A model generated the notes under the pieces. It saw nothing but the letters and a program-made list of their open reading frames with translations. It did no database searches and was not told the DNA's origin. Source: CAYMUB01 sp964393545 (GTDB taxonomy: Bacteria; Patescibacteriota; Microgenomatia; Daviesbacterales; UBA10151). Taken from it: DNA of 22,343 bases. Position numbers and translations under genes: made by a program. Positions 1-7,336 of the stretch are shown here, one piece after another. The DNA lies in contig CAYMUB010000021.1 in NCBI GenBank assembly GCA_964393545.1, forward strand, positions 1 to 22,343, written 5' to 3'. Numbering within the stretch: the stretch's first letter is position 1; every line of letters begins with the position of its first letter.

Positions 1-47
1 GGGCACATATACCTTCAAAACAAGTAAACCTTTTTAAGGTTCATATT

Positions 48-56
48 TGATATACT
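48..56 (+). promoter_or_regulatory. Extended -10 promoter for the 63-1877 gene, leaderless geometry
   Basis: The sequence reads TG-A-TATACT (TG at 48-49, -10 hexamer 51-56). Six bases separate the hexamer from the ATG at 63, so the expected transcription start falls on or next to the start codon. I see no good -35 box and no Shine-Dalgarno. The same arrangement recurs at the small ORF (2105) and the transposase (3086), which supports it. Confidence 0.6.
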
Positions 57-62
57 GTTGCT

Positions 63-1877
63 ATGGGCGAACAAGATAAGGGTTTTCCTCCTACTGAACG
101 TCAGAAACTGGTTGATAGCCTTACTCCGCGTGAATTGGCAGACGCTCTTCTTAGAAGGGTGAATGAAGATCCTGATGGCGAGACAGGGCGGCTTGTAAGG
201 AGATTGGGTGAGGCGAGCAATAATGCTTTGATGAGAAAAAGTGGAGGTAGTCCTGCAGAATTTCCACTCATCACTTTTCTTGGTGAGCCTGAGACAATAC
301 AGAAAGAAGCCGATTTGTCATCTCCTCCAGAAGTTTCTGGAGGAGAATTCACGGTCTTACCTTCTACAAATGATACTGCATTTCCTGCAGTAACTGCGCC
401 TGTACAGATTTCTGAGGCAGATATTGGTCCAGAAGCTCCCTTAGAGGATTTGACCAATGCTTTTCTTGGGAGAATTAATGAAGATCCTGATGGCACCTAT
501 GAGCTGATTAAGGCAATTAGGAGAGCGAATTATCATGCGACTTATATTAGAGATGGCATTGACGATCCTGAGGAACATACACCAATACACAGTTTTGAAG
601 AATACAGAGCCTGGCGTGCAGCTCGAAGCGAACCCCTGGATGAAACAGTGCCCAAGCCTGATACATTGGCTGTAAAGCTAGCAGATGCTCTTATTCAAAA
701 ATATAATCAATTAGATCAACTTCCTAAAAGCTCTGCAACGATTTTAGCTGCTATCGTGACCGCACATGATCATGCCCTTTCCCGAAAACATGGCGGACCA
801 GATATGGCGCCTGAGGAGAAAGAACAACTCGTTACCTTAGAGGAAGTTAAAAAGTGGAAGGCTGTTCACGATCTGTCTCAAGGAAAATATGATTACTGGA
901 CAGCTAAGCGTGGGCTGCTTGATAAAGAGCCGACGACGCTAGCGATATCTTCTGCGCAACCTGAGGTTGTTGCTGATCCTGAATCCACTGCTTCATATTG
1001 GGCTGAAAAACTCAGAGCATCTGGTGAATATGATATCGCAATGAGCTCCTTTCATACAGATTGGTTAATAGGTGGCAAACGATTAGGAGATTTATATCCA
1101 AAAACCGGAGGTGGTGGTTGGCATTTCATCACTGACAACTCCGGACTCAGCAAGTTAGATTCAAGCACAACATTTCCTGCAGCGACAAAAATAGCTGACG
1201 CATACCTTAGTTCTACTAAATATACAAATAATCAAAAACATGCAGCTGTTTTAGTTGCAACCCCCAAATTAATTTGTGCTGAGGGAGCTTGGAACGAGCC
1301 TCTATCTGGAAATCAATATGATGGGTTTAGCGGTCAAAGAGAATGGTACGAGGATGCTATACGACTTTTCGGTTTTCCTGATGATAAGAGAACTAAATTC
1401 TTAAATCATGAACAGGCGCAAATTATAGAACAGCATAGAAAAGCAGGGCGTCCTAAAGGGAAAACACGGGAAGATTATCCAATAGATACCTTAAAAACAT
1501 ACCTTTTGTATCATCACCCTCTCAACAATACTGATCACTATGGGAGACAGGGGAATATGATAGATCTCGCGTTTGGTTTGACAGATGAAGATTCTGATAT
1601 ATTTCTTGATCGTGTAAAAGCTGATCCATCTCTACTCGGTAAATTGTTTAACGAACTGTACCCAGGGCTTCTCAATCCTCATCAAGTCAGCAGGAGAAAG
1701 GTAAAAGAATTAATCATAGCCACTCCAGCGAGCTCTTGGGGTAACCATGACTATATGCCTCTCTCGGATGGAAATCTTCCTTTTGGCTATGGATTCATTG
1801 CTACAAAGGAAAAGCCACGTGCAGTATATGAGAAGTTCGATCGAGTTAAACTTGATCCTCCGCTTGGCGAATCTTAA
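63..1877 (+). CDS. Hypothetical protein with three N-terminal helical repeats
   Basis: A 604-residue protein that I do not recognise. It has no signal peptide or membrane segment and is predicted to be soluble and rather acidic. The N-terminal half carries three diverged copies of one unit: residues 25-62 (LADALLRRVNEDPDG...), 130-168 (LTNAFLGRINEDPDG...) and 206-245 (LADALIQKYNQ...). Each is followed by a short amphipathic helix such as HSFEEYRAWRAAR or VTLEEVKKWKAV. Proline/serine/threonine-rich linkers separate units 1 and 2. The C-terminal half (about 305-604) is a single non-repeated region with a glycine cluster (KTGGGGWHF, 347-355) and His-rich stretches (YHHPLNNTDHYG, 483-494), without a motif I can assign. 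The start is set by the ATG 6 nt after an extended -10. It stands alone, facing away from the operon. Its bases look richer in G+C than the aromatic genes, so a different origin is possible. Confidence 0.75.
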   Translation: MGEQDKGFPPTERQKLVDSLTPRELADALLRRVNEDPDGETGRLVRRLGEASNNALMRKSGGSPAEFPLITFLGEPETIQKEADLSSPPEVSGGEFTVLPSTNDTAFPAVTAPVQISEADIGPEAPLEDLTNAFLGRINEDPDGTYELIKAIRRANYHATYIRDGIDDPEEHTPIHSFEEYRAWRAARSEPLDETVPKPDTLAVKLADALIQKYNQLDQLPKSSATILAAIVTAHDHALSRKHGGPDMAPEEKEQLVTLEEVKKWKAVHDLSQGKYDYWTAKRGLLDKEPTTLAISSAQPEVVADPESTASYWAEKLRASGEYDIAMSSFHTDWLIGGKRLGDLYPKTGGGGWHFITDNSGLSKLDSSTTFPAATKIADAYLSSTKYTNNQKHAAVLVATPKLICAEGAWNEPLSGNQYDGFSGQREWYEDAIRLFGFPDDKRTKFLNHEQAQIIEQHRKAGRPKGKTREDYPIDTLKTYLLYHHPLNNTDHYGRQGNMIDLAFGLTDEDSDIFLDRVKADPSLLGKLFNELYPGLLNPHQVSRRKVKELIIATPASSWGNHDYMPLSDGNLPFGYGFIATKEKPRAVYEKFDRVKLDPPLGES

Positions 1878-1914
1878 ATAAAAATTCTCATTATTTTTTA
1901 TATCTTTATCTACT

Positions 1915-1944
1915 AAAACCATCCTAGCTATCTAGGTTGGTTTT
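1915..1944 (+). terminator. Hairpin terminator after the 63-1877 gene
   Basis: A 13-bp inverted repeat, AAAACCATCCTAG (1915-1927) and CTAGGTTGGTTTT (1932-1944), with one T-T mismatch and a CTAT loop. The 3' arm ends in a T run on the plus strand and the 5' arm supplies a T run on the minus strand. It could therefore stop transcription from both directions and insulate the orphan gene from transposase transcription. Confidence 0.65.
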
Positions 1945-2012
1945 ATCTAATGAATAGCCTCACTTATTAATATTTCTTAGTCTCTCTATTCTTATATATA
2001 AGTAAATAAACT

Positions 2013-2046
2013 AAAATCCCTCCATAATTTTAATAATGAAGGGAGG
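2013..2046 (-). terminator. Weak hairpin downstream of the transposase
   Basis: CCTCC (2019-2023) can pair with GGAGG (2042-2046) across an AT-rich 18-nt loop. On the minus strand the helix is followed by GATTTTAG. The stem is short and the T run is poor, so this is only a candidate transposase terminator. Confidence 0.2.
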
Positions 2047-2088
2047 AAAAGAAGGTGGGTTACTCTACATATATCTCTAAATCCAACA

Positions 2089-2097
2089 TGATACAAT
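2089..2097 (+). promoter_or_regulatory. Extended -10 promoter for the small IS-associated ORF
   Basis: TG-A-TACAAT (TG 2089-2090, hexamer 2092-2097) lies 7 bases before the ATG at 2105. This is again a leaderless geometry with no ribosome binding site. Confidence 0.5.
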
Positions 2098-2104
2098 CTT
2101 AAGT

Positions 2105-2251
2105 ATGAAAAAGAAGAAAGTGGGACAAAACAAAAAAGATCTAATAATCGATGAATCAATCTTCGAAAAACTCTTAACAAAAGCAACTAAACAGTTACCA
2201 TTCTCACCAAAGAAATCTGGGAAAGCAAAGCGTCAAACATCTTCTCGCTAG
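2105..2251 (+). CDS. Small basic protein convergent with the IS1595 transposase
   Basis: A 48-codon ORF beginning MKKKKVGQNKKDLIIDESIF and ending in a Lys/Arg/Ser-rich tail (SGKAKRQTSSR). The middle segment ESIFEKLLTKATKQL is predicted helical; both ends are strongly basic. It has an extended -10 placed 7 nt before its ATG. It runs toward the transposase and overlaps the last 65 bp of that gene on the opposite strand. Its placement inside the element suggests a companion protein or antisense regulator of the transposase, but I do not know a function. Its small size leaves open that only the transcript, not the peptide, matters. Confidence 0.5.
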   Translation: MKKKKVGQNKKDLIIDESIFEKLLTKATKQLPFSPKKSGKAKRQTSSR

Positions 2252-3086
2252 ATTTTCTGTGGTTGAATCTAAAAGCATACTCATCTGCATAGGCTTGTAA
2301 ATATTTCTTTGATACATGTCTGTAGACTCCATAAATACCTCTTTTAAGATGACTCCACACATTTTCAATACCTTGAGTATGGATATCTCCCATTACAAAC
2401 ATTTCTTTGTGATTAATGGATTGGTGAAAGTAGCCATGTTTCTTCAGTTGAATATATGACACCCACTCGTCAGTCATAACTCTTGCTTTTGGATCTACAT
2501 AGTTTTTAACTTGTTCAATAACAGTCCATTTTCCAGTACCATGAACATGCTTTAGATATACTTTTCCATCTCTTTGTAGAAATCCCATAACAGCTTCTTT
2601 CTGTTTTTCTTCCACTCCTTGCCTCCAGCTTCTCATTCTATTAATTCCTTTACCTCCAACATATGTCTCATCAATTTCTACTGTTTCACCATTTCCGCCT
2701 AAAGGAGAGATATCTCCATCAGCCATTAAGACTCTAATCTGCTTAAACATTCTCCAGGCTGTTTTATAAGTAACTCCCAATTCTCTTTGTAATTGTTTTG
2801 CTGAGACTCCAGAACGGGTATTAATCATCAAAAACATAGCATAGAACCATAATCTAAGTGATGTAGTAGTCTTTTGGAATACTGTTCCTGCTAAAGGAGC
2901 TATGTGAGTTCCACAGTAACTACAGGCATACTGCATTCTGCCTTTGATTTTGTAATGAGTGGTAACCTTTTTACACTTAACACAGGTAATGCCGTTGGGG
3001 AAGCGGATATCTTTAATCTTTTCTAAGCATTTATCGTCTGAAGAATACTTTTGAAGAAAAGAAGCGAGAGTTAATTTAGGTTCCAT
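2187..3086 (-). CDS. IS1595-family (ISXO2-like) transposase
   Basis: A 299-residue transposase that appears intact. Residues 35-58 form a zinc ribbon (Cys35, Cys38, Cys55, Cys58) of the IS1595 N-terminal type, followed by a helix-turn-helix-like stretch (about 95-120, SAKQLQRELGVTYKTAWRM). The ISXO2-like catalytic domain starts at VEIDETYVGG (Asp139), continues with MTDEW (Asp206) and the INHKE segment around 225-228, and ends with TQGIENVWSHLKRG (Glu241, with nearby Asn242 and His246). Length and domain order fit a complete family member. The start is supported by a near-consensus promoter whose -10 lies 6 nt upstream, implying a leaderless message. It lies immediately beyond the 3' end of the aromatic cluster on the same strand, so read-through could also express it. 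Confidence 0.92.
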   Translation of the reverse strand: MEPKLTLASFLQKYSSDDKCLEKIKDIRFPNGITCVKCKKVTTHYKIKGRMQYACSYCGTHIAPLAGTVFQKTTTSLRLWFYAMFLMINTRSGVSAKQLQRELGVTYKTAWRMFKQIRVLMADGDISPLGGNGETVEIDETYVGGKGINRMRSWRQGVEEKQKEAVMGFLQRDGKVYLKHVHGTGKWTVIEQVKNYVDPKARVMTDEWVSYIQLKKHGYFHQSINHKEMFVMGDIHTQGIENVWSHLKRGIYGVYRHVSKKYLQAYADEYAFRFNHRKSSEKMFDALLSQISLVRMVTV

Positions 3087-3092
3087 ACAACC

Positions 3093-3121
3093 ATATTATC
3101 AAATCTATTCCTTGTTGTCAA
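3093..3121 (-). promoter_or_regulatory. Transposase promoter, consensus -35/-10, leaderless
   Basis: On the minus strand TTGACA (3116-3121) is separated by exactly 17 bp from TAATAT (3093-3098), which is preceded by TGA as an extended -10. The transposase ATG begins 6 nt after the -10. This is the best promoter in the window and shows the sigma-70-like consensus of this genome. Confidence 0.75.
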
Positions 3122-3142
3122 GGGATAAGTGCCATAAAAAGT

Positions 3143-4552
3143 TTAGTGGGTTTTTCCCTCTTCAAAAACAGCATGCTTTTCGATAAGTTCAACTACTTTC
3201 TTTTTCTTTTCTGTAACTATTCCTTCTGCCTCAGCTTCTATATTTAACCTGAGCAAAGGTTCTGTATTAGAACTTCTAAGAGATAACCTCCAGTCTGCAA
3301 AGGTAATCGCTACCCCATCTAGTTCGCTTACTTCACCATTACTAAATTCTTTTTTAATCGCTTCAATAATTTGAGGGGCATTTTTAACTCTAAAATTTGT
3401 TTCTCCTGATTCATGTCCTTGTTTTACATCTGCAGCAATTTCGGATAAAAATTTTCCTTCCTCTGTCATTATTTTAAGAACAGTTAAAATTATTGGCAGT
3501 TGTGATTCAGCATTTCCGGTTTCTTTAAAAAAATAATGTGCAGATGATTCTCCTGCAAAAATCCCCCCTGTTTGATGCATTTTTTCTGTGATAAAAGCAT
3601 GACCTACTTTGGTAATAACAAAAGTACCTCCCAGCTCTTCAACAATTGTTTTAGGAGTCATAATATACCTGATATCTCCTAAAATTGTGGCTCCTTTATG
3701 TTTTTTCAGCAGTTCCCTGGCAACTAGAGCTGTAATAATTGATGGAGGGATGATTTTACCTTTTTCATCTATAAAAAATAATCTGTCTCCATCTCCATCA
3801 GGAGCCAGTCCTAAATCTGCTTTTTCTTCTATAACCCTTTTTTGTAACTCTATTAAAGTATCTGCTTGCAATGGATCTGCTTGATGAACAGGAAAAGTTC
3901 CATCCAGTTCAAAGTTCATCTTAATTAAGTTCCCGGGAATATGTTTAAATAATTCTTCAATATATAAAGCTCCTAAAGCATTAGCAGCATCAGCTACAAT
4001 TTTAAAATTTTTTAGCTTGGGGTTTCCGGCAATCTTTAGAGAATTTTCTATTTCTTCTTTCAATACCCCATCTTTTCCGACCATATTTCCGCCTTCTATT
4101 TTAGGAAGATCTACCCCCTCAATACTCATTTTCTTGACATCTTCCATACCAGTGCTTTTACCAATTTTTACCAAGCCTGTTTCCGAAATTCTTACTATTT
4201 TCATGCCGTTATATTCTTTGGTGTTATGGGATGCTGTAATTTGTATTCCTCCATCATGCTTATCCTTGAAAACAGCAAAGTAGAAAGTTGGGGTAGAAAC
4301 AATGCCTAAATCTATCACTTTTGCTCCGAGTTCTATTAAAGTTTTGCTTACAGCTTCAAATATAGCAGGGGAGGATAATCTCATATCGCGTCCTACAGCA
4401 ATAGTTAAAGACTGAGATGATTTTAATTGATCAGAAATTACTTTATAAATAGCCTTGGTGATTGGAACTGCAAAGTCTTCATTCAATTCATTAGGATAGA
4501 TACCCCGGATATCATAGCTTTTAAAAATCTTTTCTGGAGGAGTAATGTTCAT
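3143..4552 (-). CDS. manB: Phosphomannomutase/phosphoglucomutase
   Basis: A 469-residue alpha-D-phosphohexomutase that interconverts hexose 1- and 6-phosphates in the cytosol, feeding nucleotide-sugar and envelope polysaccharide synthesis. The four family signatures occur in order: catalytic phosphoserine loop TASHNTKEYNGMK (Ser108), metal loop DGDGDR (252-257), sugar loop GESSAH (334-339) and phosphate loop RSSNTEP (426-432). The sugar loop resembles the GE(M)SGH form of ManB/AlgC-type enzymes, so mannose/glucose dual use is likely but not provable here. It follows the tyrA-pheA stop by 30 nt and has a candidate promoter of its own. It is unrelated to aromatic synthesis and is probably a neighbour rather than a pathway member. 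The right end of an IS lies about 10 bp after its stop. No Shine-Dalgarno precedes the ATG. Confidence 0.9.
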   Translation of the reverse strand: MNITPPEKIFKSYDIRGIYPNELNEDFAVPITKAIYKVISDQLKSSQSLTIAVGRDMRLSSPAIFEAVSKTLIELGAKVIDLGIVSTPTFYFAVFKDKHDGGIQITASHNTKEYNGMKIVRISETGLVKIGKSTGMEDVKKMSIEGVDLPKIEGGNMVGKDGVLKEEIENSLKIAGNPKLKNFKIVADAANALGALYIEELFKHIPGNLIKMNFELDGTFPVHQADPLQADTLIELQKRVIEEKADLGLAPDGDGDRLFFIDEKGKIIPPSIITALVARELLKKHKGATILGDIRYIMTPKTIVEELGGTFVITKVGHAFITEKMHQTGGIFAGESSAHYFFKETGNAESQLPIILTVLKIMTEEGKFLSEIAADVKQGHESGETNFRVKNAPQIIEAIKKEFSNGEVSELDGVAITFADWRLSLRSSNTEPLLRLNIEAEAEGIVTEKKKKVVELIEKHAVFEEGKTH

Positions 4553-4566
4553 TTATGACACTTAGT

Positions 4567-4596
4567 ATTTTACCAAATAATCTCAACTCCTGGCAA
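4567..4596 (-). promoter_or_regulatory. Candidate promoter for the phosphohexomutase gene
   Basis: On the minus strand TTGCCA (4591-4596), an 18-bp spacer and TAAAAT (4567-4572) preceded by TGG give a plausible extended -10 promoter. It overlaps the end of tyrA-pheA. Transcription would start only a few bases before the ATG at 4552, again with no Shine-Dalgarno. The gene may thus be transcribed independently of the aromatic operon. Confidence 0.45.
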
Positions 4597-5908
4597 CTTG
4601 TAAAAAGCTGGTATAGTTTTCTTTAGCATCTTGCAAGTTATCCTCAATAATCCGTAAATTATAAATTTCTGCCAAAACTTTACTGCCCATGGTGGCTATA
4701 TTTTTAGGAAGTTTATTTTCAGATAAATATTTTGCCACCATTGCATGATCAATCAAATCTTTTTCACCAGATATTTGTTTTAAGTTGGGATATTTTTGAG
4801 CAAGCGTTTGTTTACACTGTGCTAAAACTTGCGGGTGAGTCATAATAGTTGTTACTTCTGAAAATTTAGCATCTTTTCTTATCATTAAAGCATGTGAAAT
4901 CTTTATACTAAATTCTTCAATGATTTTGAAATTATAATTTGCCATTGCTTCTATACTCTCTCCCACAATTCCTCCCACAGAGTTGTGAATGGCAAATTGC
5001 CCCCGATCAATATTTCCTGAATGCAAAGCTTTTAATACATTTTCAGATGTATATAGATACTCAATTTTATATTTAGTAATTCCTGCTTTCTTTAAATAAA
5101 ACTGGACTGCTTCTTCATTAAAAGAGCCCTTGCCTCCTTGAATACCAATTGTTAAAAAATCTGGATCAATTTGTCTGGGTAGTAATCTATTATAAAGTTC
5201 ATCATAGGCATCACCTAATCTAATACGCATACTTTTGGTATAAGGATTGTATTGTTGTAGATCTTCAAACAACTGCCAAGTATCATTTCTGGTTTGTTTT
5301 GTCACTTCTAAAAGTTTTTTTGTTCCTTGTGAATCAATCGGGGTTGCTTTGAGCGGATATGCTGATAATAATCTGCCAACAAAATGAGTTAATCCTTGAG
5401 AGCTTGCAGCCAGTCTGTCATGATTTAAGGCTTTCATCTCTATAATATTCAAGCTTTTACTTTGAAAATATTTTTTCCAAAAATCGTAATTTTTTTCACT
5501 GCTCATGAATTTATCAATAACAATTGTTAGATTGACGAAACCGCTCATGCTGCTATCTGGCCCAAACATGGGATGGGTAAGTAATGCCTGAGTTTTACCT
5601 TTTAGGTGTTTTTTAAAAATTTTAGCAGGATGCATTTTTACTGACAAAACATCAATTAATAAATGATTATCCTGAAAATACTTCTGATGAGTTTTTATTA
5701 CCTCTTCAAAAACACTGATAGGAACACAATAAAAAACTGTTTCATTCTCGTAAACTTTTTCCAGACTTTTTACCACAGTTGAGCCTTTATCAGTCTCTGA
5801 AGGATCAATCTTCAGCTTATCAAAAATAGTTATTTTAAAATCATTCTTAATAAGTCTATATAAAGTTTTACCAAATCTACCAAATCCAACAATACTTACA
5901 TTTTGCAT
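4583..5908 (-). CDS. tyrA-pheA: TyrA-PheA fusion: prephenate/arogenate dehydrogenase plus prephenate dehydratase
   Basis: A 441-residue bifunctional enzyme at the Tyr/Phe branch. Residues 1 to about 245 are a TyrA domain: NAD(P) loop GFGRFG (8-13), THPMFGPD (111-118) and HDRLAASSQGLTHFVGR (163-179). The last motif and the following IDSQG...YNPY region resemble plant-type arogenate dehydrogenases more than E. coli TyrA. Residues 252-441 are a prephenate dehydratase catalytic domain: GGKGSFNEEAV (258-268), HNSVGG (308-313), THPQVLAQC (357-365) and NYTSF (431-435). The usual NxTRF motif keeps its Thr, but Arg is replaced by Ser. The protein ends there, so the regulatory ACT domain normally following this motif is absent. 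The gene starts 3 nt after the aminotransferase stop. Expected products are 4-hydroxyphenylpyruvate or tyrosine, and phenylpyruvate or phenylalanine, depending on where transamination occurs. Confidence 0.88.
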   Translation of the reverse strand: MQNVSIVGFGRFGKTLYRLIKNDFKITIFDKLKIDPSETDKGSTVVKSLEKVYENETVFYCVPISVFEEVIKTHQKYFQDNHLLIDVLSVKMHPAKIFKKHLKGKTQALLTHPMFGPDSSMSGFVNLTIVIDKFMSSEKNYDFWKKYFQSKSLNIIEMKALNHDRLAASSQGLTHFVGRLLSAYPLKATPIDSQGTKKLLEVTKQTRNDTWQLFEDLQQYNPYTKSMRIRLGDAYDELYNRLLPRQIDPDFLTIGIQGGKGSFNEEAVQFYLKKAGITKYKIEYLYTSENVLKALHSGNIDRGQFAIHNSVGGIVGESIEAMANYNFKIIEEFSIKISHALMIRKDAKFSEVTTIMTHPQVLAQCKQTLAQKYPNLKQISGEKDLIDHAMVAKYLSENKLPKNIATMGSKVLAEIYNLRIIEDNLQDAKENYTSFLQVARS

Positions 5909-5911
5909 AAT

Positions 5912-7060
5912 TTAAAAATACTTATCTATTTCATCAATGTTTACACTAATACTGACCCTGACAAACCGTTCTCCATTTTTACCAAAAGCAGATCCAGGTG
6001 TTAGAAGGATTTGTTTACTTTCTAAAAGTTGCATGCAAAAACTGGCTGCATCTTTTGCTGATTCTGGTATTTTTGCCCAGATATATAAACCGCCCTTGGG
6101 TTCTTTATATTGCAATCCTAATTTTTTAAGATTTTTACCTATGATCTGCCTTCTTTGTTGATAGGTTTGAATCATATTTTGATACCAATCCTTATCAAAA
6201 TTAGTTAAGGCAAAAGCACCTAAATTCTGTAAAGGTGTAGACATTCCAGAATCAATTTGTGATTTTAATTTGGCAAAGGCCAAAATCACCTTTCTATTCC
6301 CAACCATCCAGCCCATTCTAAATCCGGCAAAAGAAAATGTTTTAGAAAAAGAACCAATTTCTATTGCAACATCTTTTGCTCCTTCAATCTGCAATATGCT
6401 GGGAGCAACAAATCCATCAAATGTAATCTCAGAATAAGCGTTATCATAGACTATTAAGATATTCTGTTCTTTTGCAAAATTAACAATTTTTTGAAGCTCC
6501 TCAATCGTAGCCACCTGCCCTGTAGGATTTGAAGGAAAATTAATCCAGATATATTTTGTTTTTTCAGTTTTCTTTTTACTTAATTGTTCAAGAGAAATTT
6601 TAAATTCATTTCCTTCCAGTAGATCATAATATATAACTTTACCTCCAACCAGTAATGCCGGGTCGGAAAAGGCAGGATAACCTGGATCCGGTACTAATAC
6701 TTCATCGCTCTCATCAAGTAATACTAAAGGCAAATGACTTACTCCTTCTTTTGCTCCCAGCAGCGGAAACAATTCATCTTTGCTTAGATTGATTCCAAAT
6801 CTTTTTTTGTACCAGGAAATTATGGCGTGAGAAAATTTATCATTTGCTCCAAAACCAGGATACAAATGAGAATTATCTTCTCTTATAAATTCACTGAGTT
6901 TATCTAAATAAATTGGACTGGGTTTTATATCAGGATTACCAACTCCAAAATTTAATACTTTTTTTTGGGATTTATTTTCTACCTCTTTAATCCTTCTTGC
7001 TAAATGGGAAAAAATATATTCACTAATACTATCCAGTCTTTTTGCCGGTACAATACTCAT
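5912..7060 (-). CDS. PLP-dependent class I/II aminotransferase, probably aromatic
   Basis: A 382-residue fold-type I aminotransferase. Visible landmarks are the substrate loop GVGNPD (39-44), SNPTG (177-181), DNAYSE (206-211), the PLP lysine in GSFSKTFSFAGFRMG (Lys240) and the carboxylate-binding Arg368 in RFVRVS. Overall it resembles the LL-diaminopimelate/aspartate aminotransferase-like group, whose members vary in substrate. Its position between chorismate mutase and tyrA-pheA, with gaps of 2-3 nt, argues that it makes the final amino transfer to phenylpyruvate and 4-hydroxyphenylpyruvate, or transaminates prephenate to arogenate. The plant-like features of the neighbouring TyrA domain make the arogenate route worth considering. 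Substrate cannot be read from sequence alone. Confidence 0.85.
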   Translation of the reverse strand: MSIVPAKRLDSISEYIFSHLARRIKEVENKSQKKVLNFGVGNPDIKPSPIYLDKLSEFIREDNSHLYPGFGANDKFSHAIISWYKKRFGINLSKDELFPLLGAKEGVSHLPLVLLDESDEVLVPDPGYPAFSDPALLVGGKVIYYDLLEGNEFKISLEQLSKKKTEKTKYIWINFPSNPTGQVATIEELQKIVNFAKEQNILIVYDNAYSEITFDGFVAPSILQIEGAKDVAIEIGSFSKTFSFAGFRMGWMVGNRKVILAFAKLKSQIDSGMSTPLQNLGAFALTNFDKDWYQNMIQTYQQRRQIIGKNLKKLGLQYKEPKGGLYIWAKIPESAKDAASFCMQLLESKQILLTPGSAFGKNGERFVRVSISVNIDEIDKYF

Positions 7061-7062
7061 TC

Positions 7063-7335
7063 CTATTCACTCTTTCTTTCCAACTCAAGGGAATGGTTAT
7101 GGATCAGTTCATATATTTTCTTAACAAAATCTCTTGATAGATCCATTGTTCCTGCTAGGTGGAGGATTTTATCTAAAAGCTGTTGCCATCTTTTTTCATC
7201 AAGTGGTGGTACTCCTTGAGCTTTTTTAAGTTTACCAATTCTTTGAGCAATCTTAGCTCTTTTGGCCAAAGAGGCTAATAAATCTTTGTCAACTGCATCA
7301 ATTTCTTTCCTCAAATCTGCTAACTTTTTATCCAT
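7063..7335 (-). CDS. aroQ: Chorismate mutase, AroQ class (monofunctional)
   Basis: A 90-residue all-helical enzyme converting chorismate to prephenate. Compared with the mutase domain of the E. coli P-protein, Arg9, Arg26, Lys37, Asp46, Arg49 and Ser82 match the active-site Arg11, Arg28, Lys39, Asp48, Arg51 and Ser84. Two positions differ. Trp50 stands where E. coli has Glu52, and Glu86 stands where E. coli has Gln88; the latter is the residue type found in yeast chorismate mutase. It is free-standing rather than fused to PheA, TyrA or DAHP synthase, although related DAHP synthases often carry a mutase domain. Gaps to aroC (1 nt) and the aminotransferase (2 nt) imply co-translation. Confidence 0.9.
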   Translation of the reverse strand: MDKKLADLRKEIDAVDKDLLASLAKRAKIAQRIGKLKKAQGVPPLDEKRWQQLLDKILHLAGTMDLSRDFVKKIYELIHNHSLELERKSE

Positions 7336-7336
7336 A

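Larger units (their letters stand above)
1959..3133 (-). mobile_element. IS1595-family insertion sequence, ends approximate
   Basis: The element contains an ISXO2-like transposase and a small convergent ORF. The proposed ends share only a short inverted match: CTCACTTAT at 1959-1967 and, on the minus strand, GGCACTTAT ending at 3133. The transposase -35 box lies just inside the right end, a common IS arrangement. I found no 8-bp target duplication, so the boundaries are tentative and the copy may be old. The right end lies about 10 bp beyond the phosphohexomutase stop codon, so insertion probably removed or displaced the operon's own terminator. Confidence 0.4.

Noticed and set aside
1710..1922. 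70-codon minus-strand ORF overlapping the end of the orphan gene
   Set aside because: It is mostly antisense to the better supported 604-codon gene and shows no start signals.
1992..2186. 64-codon minus-strand ORF downstream of the transposase
   Set aside because: It lies antisense to the small plus-strand ORF, has no visible promoter or ribosome site, and its Leu/Phe-rich content is the expected shadow of a Lys-rich sequence.
1951..3141. Target-site duplication flanking the IS
   Set aside because: The 8-bp flanks of the best inverted ends (TGAATAGC and ATAAAAAG) do not match, so no duplication is claimed and the ends stay tentative.
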